NCBI GenBank assembly: GCA_003173895.1
Contig: PJMG01000012.1
Location: forward strand, 1 to 35,447
Source of the DNA: Candidatus Levyibacteriota bacterium
GTDB lineage: Bacteria > Patescibacteriota > Microgenomatia > Levybacterales > UBA12049
Reading direction: 5' to 3'
Length of the DNA: 35,447 bases
Positions within the stretch are counted from its first letter, which is position 1. Each line of letters opens with the position of its first letter. Of this stretch, positions 9,500-17,223 are shown one piece after another. Under the pieces are notes generated by a model, which searched no databases, had not been told where the DNA came from, and saw only the letters and a program-made list of their open reading frames with translations. The position numbers and the translations under genes are program-made.

Positions 9500-11002
9500 T
9501 TATTTATTTACTACAACTTGGTATACAGACATATAACTATTTCCTATTCCTTTTTGATATTTGGTAATAAATTTTAAAGGCCAGGAAGGTGGCGGAGTTT
9601 GAGTTTGCTCAAAAACGAAATAAGTAGGCATTATTTTAGCATTTTCTAAAAGTTTAGACGGAATGGTAGATGGTATAGGCCAATATCCATCAGAAAGAAT
9701 ATTACGATCTTGATCTAAATAAATCTGCATAGAAAGAGTTGGAACTGAACCAAATGTACCTTCAGTTCCTACATAAATTTTTTGATTTTGAGAAATATTT
9801 TTAAAATAAGAAATCATTTGATTTACTCCACCACCTGCTGGCCAATCATTTATATATTGATTTAAGTCTGACTGTGGTATAGGAGCATGGGAGAAATTAA
9901 AAATAATAAAATAATCAGCATATAAACTAAGAGAAATAGCTACTAAGAAAACTAAAATTCCATACCATGCTTTTTTAAATAAAAAATTAAGTCTATATAT
10001 TCCAAAAGCCATAATAGGAATAAGAGGTAAAACCATAAATAAAATATAACGTGGATATAATACTTTTCCAAAAAAAGCGAAAACTGTAAAAGGGAATATA
10101 AACCATAGAAATAATAATGATTTTTCTTTTATAAATCTTTTTGAAATAAAAAGTGATATTAGAAGTAAAATTAATAAAGGCCATTTTAAATAAGTGACAA
10201 ACCAATTCCAAAGTCCGCTAAAATTTCCGACCACAAATGCGAATGGAGTTTCAATCCAGTCATGAAAAGAATAGATAAACGTATCATTTTTTTGTCCAAT
10301 TATTCCGTAGAAAGGAGACAATCTTAATATTGAGTAATACATGTATCCTAAAACTACAGATAAAACAGCTAATCCAGTCCATTTTAATAATTTTCTAGCT
10401 AATTCTTTTTGCTTAAAATTAAATAAAACTAAGGAGAAAGGAAGAAGAATCATACTAAAATAAACATCAGATTTGGTAAGCGCTCCTCCACCAAAAACAA
10501 GACCAAGTATCAAAGCAATATCTAACCTATTTCTTCTTACTAGTAAAACTTCTAGATATAGTGACCAAATCGTAAAAACATTAACTAAACTTTCATATAA
10601 AGCCATGCGGTCATAAACTAAAGCAAATGGAAATAGAACATAAATTAAAGCGCTTAATAAACCAATCCATCTGTTTTTAAAAATTTCTCTCCCTAAGAAA
10701 AATATTCCTATTGTGCTTAAAAATCCACATCCTACAGAAACTAAACGCCCGGCTAGTAAAGGATCGTGAATTAACTTAAGAAATACCATTTCAATCCATA
10801 TGAACATCGGCTGTTTTCCATCTGTTAATGAAATAAATCGCCATGTAGGATCATGAAGTGCTATCTGTCCCCATCTCACGTAAATAGCCTCATCAGTAAA
10901 AATAGGCAGAGACATTATATTTAAAAGTCGAGTAATAAAATAAACAGCAGATATTAAAATAGCTAATAAAATTTCTTTTTTATACTTTCCTACCAAACTC
11001 AT
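9500..11002 (-). CDS. GT39/PMT-like glycosyltransferase
   Basis: LPIFTDEAIYVRWGQIALHDP, DGKQPMFIWIEMVFLKLIHDPLLAGRLVSVGCG, YDRMALYESLV. Confidence 0.88.
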   Translation of the reverse strand: MSLVGKYKKEILLAILISAVYFITRLLNIMSLPIFTDEAIYVRWGQIALHDPTWRFISLTDGKQPMFIWIEMVFLKLIHDPLLAGRLVSVGCGFLSTIGIFFLGREIFKNRWIGLLSALIYVLFPFALVYDRMALYESLVNVFTIWSLYLEVLLVRRNRLDIALILGLVFGGGALTKSDVYFSMILLPFSLVLFNFKQKELARKLLKWTGLAVLSVVLGYMYYSILRLSPFYGIIGQKNDTFIYSFHDWIETPFAFVVGNFSGLWNWFVTYLKWPLLILLLISLFISKRFIKEKSLLFLWFIFPFTVFAFFGKVLYPRYILFMVLPLIPIMAFGIYRLNFLFKKAWYGILVFLVAISLSLYADYFIIFNFSHAPIPQSDLNQYINDWPAGGGVNQMISYFKNISQNQKIYVGTEGTFGSVPTLSMQIYLDQDRNILSDGYWPIPSTIPSKLLENAKIMPTYFVFEQTQTPPPSWPLKFITKYQKGIGNSYMSVYQVVVNK

Positions 11003-11008
11003 AATAAA

Positions 11009-11037
11009 AGTATATATAAAAATTCTAAAGGAGGCAA
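11009..11037 (-). promoter_or_regulatory. Promoter TTGCCT-N17-TATACT, 6 nt from ATG (leaderless)
   Basis: Minus strand: -35 at 11032-11037, -10 at 11009-11014, start codon at 11002. Confidence 0.6.
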
Positions 11038-11058
11038 TTGGAGATAGTTATTTGTAAA

Positions 11059-11745
11059 TTATTCTAATTGTTCACCTAACGCAGCGAGATTTTCAAAATG
11101 GTCAATGCTATCCCTAGTTCGCATTAATCTATCAACAAAATTAGGACGGGTTATTAATGAAGCTGCGCGCAGAATATTCATTTCTTCTTGAACTTTAGAA
11201 TTAGTAAGATGTGCTGATCCCATAATTACAAATATTCTATTAGATGGTGGTATATTTTTTCTTACTTCTTTAATAGTATTTATTAAAGATTGATTTCTTT
11301 TTATCTCTGTTTCATATAATTGATGACTCATATCTTCTAATTGTTCTTCATCAGACTTTTGTAATCTACGACTATTTCTTTGTGAGAATTTTTTTAACTC
11401 AGTTAGTAATTTAACTGCTTTTATATTTGCCTCCATATCATCCCAACCTTTAATGTTAACAAATTCTGGAACACTAAGACCAGATTCTGTATATACTTTT
11501 AAATCATTATAATTAATAGTTTCATTTGCAGGAAAACCTTCTACTAAAAAAACATCGCCTGGCTGAGCATATAATTCAAGCGTTTTACCTATTAATTCGT
11601 GCTGAAAATAAGACCTATGAGAATCCACACCAAAGCAAAAAGTATTATATTGGCTAAGTGGTAATTTAGTATCACCTATTTTTATAAGCCATCTTTCTAA
11701 AAATTTAACTTTAACTTCGTCAACAAGTGTTTTTAATCTTTCCAT
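11059..11745 (-). CDS. Divergent TraB/PrgY/ChaN-superfamily-like protein
   Basis: FGVDSHRSYFQHE, GDVFLVEGFPANE, and a late RIFVIMGSAHL resemble the scattered E/G/H motifs of the TraB/EreA/ChaN fold. Start at M30 (11745) preferred. Confidence 0.5.
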   Translation of the reverse strand: MERLKTLVDEVKVKFLERWLIKIGDTKLPLSQYNTFCFGVDSHRSYFQHELIGKTLELYAQPGDVFLVEGFPANETINYNDLKVYTESGLSVPEFVNIKGWDDMEANIKAVKLLTELKKFSQRNSRRLQKSDEEQLEDMSHQLYETEIKRNQSLINTIKEVRKNIPPSNRIFVIMGSAHLTNSKVQEEMNILRAASLITRPNFVDRLMRTRDSIDHFENLAALGEQLE

Positions 11746-11762
11746 ATATAACCAAGCATGAT

Positions 11763-11800
11763 AGCATATGCTTTTCAAAATGTAAATTATAGGATATAAT
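11763..11800 (+). promoter_or_regulatory. Divergent promoter region with 10-bp palindrome AGCATATGCT and TATAAT 6 nt from GTG
   Basis: AGCATATGCT at 11763-11772; TATAAT at 11795-11800; GTG at 11807. Minus strand TTTACA-N17-TATCAT serves the TraB-like gene. Confidence 0.5.
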
Positions 11801-11806
11801 TGGCTG

Positions 11807-12223
11807 GTGATTGAAGTAGAAATTAAGCCCAAAAAAGGTTTTTTAAGACTTACTCCTGGCGCTGTTACAATCAGTCAATCTATTTATTTCCCACCTAAGA
11901 TTCATAAAGATTTAAATTTAGAAAATCCTCAAGTGAAAAATCTAGCTTGGCTAGAACATGAAAAAGAACATGCTCAAAGACAAATGGAAATAGGTACTCG
12001 TCGATGGTGGCGAAGTTATATCTTAAATAGAAATTTTCGCCTAGAAGAAGAATTATCAGCCTTTAATACACAAATTAATTATCTTAAACAGCATGATACA
12101 TTAGTAGATGTTAATAAACTTATTGATCAAGTTACCAGAAAATTGTCTGGAATCCAATATTTATGGGCTGGCAGACGTCAGAAAATAATAGAATATTTTA
12201 AACAGCAAGAAACTATCTCTTAA
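11807..12223 (+). CDS. Small putative zinc-binding HExxH protein
   Basis: AWLEHEKEHAQRQMEIG..WW..YILNRNFRLEEELSAF: HExxH plus a downstream Glu; GTG start. Confidence 0.65.
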   Translation: MIEVEIKPKKGFLRLTPGAVTISQSIYFPPKIHKDLNLENPQVKNLAWLEHEKEHAQRQMEIGTRRWWRSYILNRNFRLEEELSAFNTQINYLKQHDTLVDVNKLIDQVTRKLSGIQYLWAGRRQKIIEYFKQQETIS

Positions 12224-13358
12224 TAATTTTATAAAAAAATACAATAATCACCGCTAAACCTACTCCACTTAAGTTTAAACTCAACAAAATCTGAGGAATT
12301 GGAGGATTCCAATTACCCGTATATAAAAATGGAACATAATCTAATAGAGCCACTAAACTCAAAATTATGGTTGAAATTAAAATATATTTTTTCTCTATTA
12401 CAAAAACTGAGAAAGGTAAAACATAGAGTAAATACCATGGTTGAAATGTGCTTCTAATAGAAGCTGCAATAACTGCTAAAAACATTAAAATAGATGACCA
12501 GATAAAAAATTTATCCCAGTTGTTCTTTTTTAAAAAATTAAATATTACAAAGACAGGAATTAAAAATCCAGTAGCGAATTTTATACCAATAGAAAAAATT
12601 AGAGAAAAAAGTGAATTCCAATATTTCTTCTCGATAAATAAATAGACTGCTAGAAGCCCAAAAAACATCATTTCAATATCATTATGTGCTGAAACTAGAA
12701 CTTCCATAATTACTAATGGATTAAACGCAAAAGCAGATAAAATTAATTTTTCATCTTTATTAATTTTTTTGGCAATCTTATAAATTAAGAAACAACACCC
12801 CAGATATGAAACAGAAGCTAAGATTTTAAAAAGAAAAAAAGTAGGTAAAAAATAATTTAAACCGAGAAATGATAATGGCACTGTTAATAAAAGCCAAAAA
12901 GGCCCGTAAGGATAAGTTCTTTGTGTCCAGTGCATGAATGATAACATAGGATCATGATGAAAGTCTAAAGCTTTATGCAAATAAGGATTTAAGTGATAAT
13001 GAGTTATTATTTTCGCATCGAAAATATAATTAAATAAATCATAAGAAAATGCGTTATATGAAAAAGTTAAAATTAACGATGTAAAAATAATGGTGATCCA
13101 AATATTTTTAATTTTTAATAATTTAGAAAACTTCAAAAATAGAAAATAAAGTATAAATACAATAACTAAAATGATTAAATAAATAATCGTTGAAAGTGGT
13201 CGATTAAAATAACCAATATATTGAAAAGATTTTTCTATAGTTTGATAAATAGAAGCACGCGATAAAGTTAAACTTAAATCAACTTGAGTGTAGGAATAAA
13301 AAAATAAAGCAATTATAGTAAGCCAAAAACTACTAATTAAAAACTGAATTTTTTTCAT
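12213..13358 (-). CDS. GT-C mannosyltransferase-like membrane protein (DUF2029/GT87-like)
   Basis: YDLFNYIFDAKIITHYHLNPYL, YPYGPFWLLLTVPLSFLG, LVSAHNDIEMMFFGLLAV, FQPWYLLYVLPF. Confidence 0.75.
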   Translation of the reverse strand: MKKIQFLISSFWLTIIALFFYSYTQVDLSLTLSRASIYQTIEKSFQYIGYFNRPLSTIIYLIILVIVFILYFLFLKFSKLLKIKNIWITIIFTSLILTFSYNAFSYDLFNYIFDAKIITHYHLNPYLHKALDFHHDPMLSFMHWTQRTYPYGPFWLLLTVPLSFLGLNYFLPTFFLFKILASVSYLGCCFLIYKIAKKINKDEKLILSAFAFNPLVIMEVLVSAHNDIEMMFFGLLAVYLFIEKKYWNSLFSLIFSIGIKFATGFLIPVFVIFNFLKKNNWDKFFIWSSILMFLAVIAASIRSTFQPWYLLYVLPFSVFVIEKKYILISTIILSLVALLDYVPFLYTGNWNPPIPQILLSLNLSGVGLAVIIVFFYKIIKR

Positions 13359-14116
13359 ACATTATATACACCACTCAATTCATTTTTTTTAATAATCAGT
13401 AAATCCATCAATCCATCAATAGAACTTCTAACAGGATTTACACGACGAGTTTCTACATGAAGCCAATTAACAGAAACTTCTTTAATCTTATAACCCATTT
13501 TTTCTGCTAAATATAAAAGTTCCATGTCAAATCCTGCGGAGACGTTAGATCCTGAAATTTTACTAAAGCCATGGTGGATCTTAGATAATTTTTCAAACAA
13601 ATTATCGGCGGCGGTTCGAGTAAACATCTTAAAACCACACTGTGTATCTACTATCTCTGGTAATCCCACTAATAATTGTTTAAGAATTACTGCTGCTTTA
13701 GAAACCAATTTTCTAGTCCATGGAGAACCTTTACGTTCCGTTTGACGTGAACCAATTACCACATCGAATTTTTTACTTTCTGCAAATGGTAATAACTTAT
13801 TTACTTCTTCAATTGGCGTGGCTTGATCCATATCAGTGAATAAAACATATTTACCTTTAGATTTTAGAATCCCAGCAGTTATAGCGCCAGCTTTACCTGT
13901 GTGCTGATTCTTTATCAATGTAATATTTTTATTTTCTTTTACAAAATTTTCTATAAATTCTACACTTCCGTCGCTAGAGCCATCATCAACGATGATTAAT
14001 TCATAATTAAATTTTTCTGTACTTAGAAAATGAATCATTTTATCTAGAACACCTTTTTGGAGATTAGCCATTTCATCAAAACAAGGAACTATAACAGAGA
14101 GAAAAATTTCATGCAT
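13355..14116 (-). CDS. GT2 glycosyltransferase (dolichyl-phosphate beta-glucosyltransferase-like)
   Basis: SVIVPCFDEMANLQKGV, IIVDDGSSDGSVEFIE, KAGAITAGILKSKGKYVLFTDMDQATPIEEV, QCGFKMFTR; start/stop overlap with the next gene. Confidence 0.92.
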   Translation of the reverse strand: MHEIFLSVIVPCFDEMANLQKGVLDKMIHFLSTEKFNYELIIVDDGSSDGSVEFIENFVKENKNITLIKNQHTGKAGAITAGILKSKGKYVLFTDMDQATPIEEVNKLLPFAESKKFDVVIGSRQTERKGSPWTRKLVSKAAVILKQLLVGLPEIVDTQCGFKMFTRTAADNLFEKLSKIHHGFSKISGSNVSAGFDMELLYLAEKMGYKIKEVSVNWLHVETRRVNPVRSSIDGLMDLLIIKKNELSGVYNV

Positions 14117-14131
14117 AAAAAAATTATATCA

Positions 14132-14599
14132 TTAATTGATGATTGGTAATTTTAAATTTTCTTTTTTATACCTTAAATACAGCTGAATTATTTCTAAATG
14201 ATCAAAGGCTACTTCTTCTGAGGGCAAATTATCTACATCAAACCATTTTTGCTCAGTGACTTCCCAATCTGATTCACCGATTTTTTCTTTAGACTCGCAA
14301 ATAAATACAAAAGAAATATTTTGTCTATCTTCATTTTTCCTATGCGGATTATCAATTATAGTAAAAAGTCGTAAATCATTAACTTTATAACCAGATTCTT
14401 CTAAGATTTCTCTTTCAGCTGCTTGTTTTAAATTTTCATTCTGTTCAACAAACCCTCCTACTAAAGCCCATTTTCCACCTTCAATCAGTTTTTCTGCTCG
14501 CTTAACTAATAAAATTTTTCCTTCTTTTAAAATAATGGCGTCTATAACCACATGTCTAAGTAACGCCTGATCTCCATTTTCAAAAGTACATTTAATCAT
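14132..14599 (-). CDS. NUDIX hydrolase
   Basis: Nudix box GGFVEQNENLKQAAEREILEESGY. Confidence 0.93.
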   Translation of the reverse strand: MIKCTFENGDQALLRHVVIDAIILKEGKILLVKRAEKLIEGGKWALVGGFVEQNENLKQAAEREILEESGYKVNDLRLFTIIDNPHRKNEDRQNISFVFICESKEKIGESDWEVTEQKWFDVDNLPSEEVAFDHLEIIQLYLRYKKENLKLPIIN

Positions 14600-14674
14600 A
14601 AATTCATTTTAGCAGAAATTTTAGACTTTGGTTGTTATCTAAGCATAAATTAGATAAAATATAAAATGCCATTT

Positions 14675-14751
14675 GGTCCTATCGTCTAGCGGTCTAGGAC
14701 ATTGCCTTCTCAAGGCAAAGATCAGGGGTTCGAATCCCCTTAGGACTACCA
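14675..14751 (+). tRNA. tRNA-Glu (CTC), 3' CCA encoded
   Basis: GGTCCTA acceptor / TAGGACT; anticodon arm TTGCC-TTCTCAA-GGCAA; T arm AGGGG-TTCGAAT-CCCCT; ends ACCA. Confidence 0.97.
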
Positions 14752-14876
14752 AAGTTGTTTAGAAGCTGCAGAATTTTTTATATTAAGGGCTTCCCCATAA
14801 ATCTTTACTAAGAATAGAAAAATTATAACTTAAATAATAATTTAATTTTAAATGTTTTTATGCTATATTACTGCTT

Positions 14877-15527
14877 ATGTTTGGAAAACCCGAAGTTGTA
14901 ATTGCTGTTGGATCTACATCCTCTCAAAAAATTGATGCGGTAGGACGGGCATTTTATGAGATATACAACGGTGATAAGAAGTATTTTTGGCAAAGAAGAA
15001 AAATTAGAGTTATTGGATTAAATGCTTCATCTGGTGTTAATGAACAACCATGGGGTTATGAAGAAGGATTTAAAGGTGCATATAACAGATTAGATCAGGC
15101 TAAAGAGCGTATGCGACGTGACAAACGTAGACACGATTATGTAATAGGTATAGAAAACACATTAATCCCAGTAGGAACTTCTGATTTTGATAGACAATTA
15201 GAAATTTTCGAACTTCCCCGTACACAAGAAACAAAACTTTTACCTGAAGAATTTTGGGATATGCGATTTGCCGATATTGCTTGTGTAGTTGTAGAAGATA
15301 ATTTAGGTAATCAACAAGAAGAAGCATCTGCAGATGTGATTTTTCCAGCTAAATATGTTAGAAAAGCTATAGAAAGTGGTTTTCGTATTCCGGCAGGTAA
15401 TTTTATAGCAGAAGATCTCAATGGAGATGGAGCCGACCCACATATGACTCTAGTCCATAAACCTAGAAGTGAATTTATAAAAGATGCTATTATCGAAGCA
15501 ACTAAAAAATTGCCTGCAAGAAGATAA
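14877..15527 (+). CDS. DUF84-like inosine/xanthosine triphosphatase-family protein
   Basis: VVIAVGSTSSQKIDAVGRAF, GVNEQPWGYEEGFKGAYNRL, YVIGIENTLIPV match the layout of the non-canonical NTP phosphatase DUF84/YjjX family. Confidence 0.75.
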   Translation: MFGKPEVVIAVGSTSSQKIDAVGRAFYEIYNGDKKYFWQRRKIRVIGLNASSGVNEQPWGYEEGFKGAYNRLDQAKERMRRDKRRHDYVIGIENTLIPVGTSDFDRQLEIFELPRTQETKLLPEEFWDMRFADIACVVVEDNLGNQQEEASADVIFPAKYVRKAIESGFRIPAGNFIAEDLNGDGADPHMTLVHKPRSEFIKDAIIEATKKLPARR

Positions 15528-15607
15528 AAAATCTTTCAGAATTTAGTCGCTAATTTTGAGTTATGTATTATATTAAATTTAAAATTAATTAGTGTTATAC
15601 TTTTTCT

Positions 15608-16453
15608 ATGACACCTGAAGGATCCATAGAAGCAAGACCCACATTTAGCGTAGAGTATGCTAAATTAAATCCACTTTATAAATTTGTTTCACACCTTCAA
15701 ATGGCTCAAGAGTCACTAGATAATTTCGTGGATCAAAAACAATTAGGATATGATCTTTATAAAAGAAGCGAAATTGATAGAGAAGCTCTTTTATTAAAAA
15801 CCCATGGATTCCTGGATATCCAATATAAACTAGAAGATTCCAATATAAATCCTGTGGATATTAGAGTGCATCTGCCTGATGCTGTGAAATTATCTGCATA
15901 TTTAATTGCTTCCTCAGTCGCATTTACTAAAAATCCAACTTTATTATCTACAGAACTTATGACTGAACCTCATGCTTCAGAACTTAAGAGAAGTGAAAAT
16001 ATTGTGACTATGATTGATGATCATATAAAAAAAGAATTAGAAATAGAAATTCCAACCAGATCTAAATTGTTTAATATTATTGACCAACAAAATCTGGTGA
16101 ATATGATAGGAATGCTAGCTCCTGAAGGTAAATATAAGTTATACAGAGCAATAGCTGCTGCGGTTTATAACATTTTATCCAATGATCCACCCGAAACCAA
16201 TCGTGATAATAATGATTATCCAGATCAACCTCGGGGTGGTGGCGGAGGAGGTGGAGGACCACGAAGAAAGCCTGGAGATAGTGGTTGCGGATGTGGATCA
16301 TTTAATTGGACTCCTGAATCAGAAGAAGAGTTTAGAAGATTATTTGATATTCCTCCTGAACATGAATCAGATACCACTCCTACCAGACCACAACGTACTC
16401 CAGAAAAAGAGCCCGTTCAGGCTAAAATATATGCGCAAACGGAACTAGCATAA
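15608..16453 (+). CDS. Orphan hypothetical protein with G8 linker and CGCGS motif
   Basis: 281 aa; helical N-terminal part, then GGGGGGGGPRRKPGDSGCGCGSFNWTPESEEEFRRLF; TGtTATACT 6 nt before ATG. Confidence 0.75.
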   Translation: MTPEGSIEARPTFSVEYAKLNPLYKFVSHLQMAQESLDNFVDQKQLGYDLYKRSEIDREALLLKTHGFLDIQYKLEDSNINPVDIRVHLPDAVKLSAYLIASSVAFTKNPTLLSTELMTEPHASELKRSENIVTMIDDHIKKELEIEIPTRSKLFNIIDQQNLVNMIGMLAPEGKYKLYRAIAAAVYNILSNDPPETNRDNNDYPDQPRGGGGGGGGPRRKPGDSGCGCGSFNWTPESEEEFRRLFDIPPEHESDTTPTRPQRTPEKEPVQAKIYAQTELA

Positions 16454-16466
16454 TGATGTCTAACTC

Positions 16467-16502
16467 TTGACAAACATAATTAGAATTTAATATTCTAATT
16501 AT
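16467..16502 (+). promoter_or_regulatory. Promoter TTGACA-N18-TATTCT covered by perfect 11-bp inverted repeat ATAATTAGAAT-TTAAT-ATTCTAATTAT
   Basis: -35 at 16467-16472; inverted repeat at 16476-16502; -10 at 16491-16496; ATG at 16504. Confidence 0.75.
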
Positions 16503-16503
16503 T

Positions 16504-17223
16504 ATGCTAGAAACTATTTCTTCCACGCATATCTACAATGACTCTGCAGATCTCGATGAGACTATGAGGGCTTCTGCTATATCTAGCAGTTTTGAGAATA
16601 CACTAAATCTTTCTTTATTAGAACAAATGGTTTTTGCATTAAGACCATTATATTTACACGAGGGGGATGAAAAAGAAATCAAAAGTGTACAGCGAAATGG
16701 AATATCTGTTTTAACTTTACCAACTAATTTAAATTTTAATGACATTTCTACTGTTTTTATTGAATTAACTGGTAAGAATGTATGGGAAAATTTTTATTTA
16801 GTAGCAGCATCTCCTATAAGTAGTGATTATTCTTATAATATTGAAAAAATTGGAGCATATATTAATTATTCACAAGATGAAACCACTATGGAAGAAAACC
16901 AAAATATATGGATTATAGACATGGAGAATCAAAAATATTATGAACAATGTCGTTTTTTAACGGAAAGAAGTGAGAAATTAGATCCAGATTTTATCGTTTA
17001 TGAAGATATTCGTGATTTTACAAGATTACCATTAAATACTTTTTATAATCAGCCCTCGGGACGGGATTTTATTTTATTAAATACTAAAAATCAAAATCAT
17101 GCTATCGCAGTTAAAAATTTATACTTAATACCTAAATTTAATGAGAGTAAAACTCCCTATAATCTAGCGGAAATCGCAGAAGCCGTAGCAAATGTAAAAA
17201 CTCCTAATAATAATCGAACTTAA
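16504..17223 (+). CDS. Orphan hypothetical protein
   Basis: 239-aa ORF with a convincing promoter immediately upstream; no domain recognised. Confidence 0.75.
   Translation: MLETISSTHIYNDSADLDETMRASAISSSFENTLNLSLLEQMVFALRPLYLHEGDEKEIKSVQRNGISVLTLPTNLNFNDISTVFIELTGKNVWENFYLVAASPISSDYSYNIEKIGAYINYSQDETTMEENQNIWIIDMENQKYYEQCRFLTERSEKLDPDFIVYEDIRDFTRLPLNTFYNQPSGRDFILLNTKNQNHAIAVKNLYLIPKFNESKTPYNLAEIAEAVANVKTPNNNRT

Noticed and set aside
11746-11832. Longer N-terminus for the TraB-like ORF (start at 11832)
   Set aside because: It would cross the divergent promoter region and overlap the start of the HExxH gene; the internal Met at 11745 fits the TTTACA-N17-TATCAT promoter.
16182-16448. 88-aa ORF in another frame inside the 15608-16453 gene
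   Set aside because: Same-strand overlap within a promoter-supported ORF; its composition is explained by the glycine-rich DNA read in a shifted frame.
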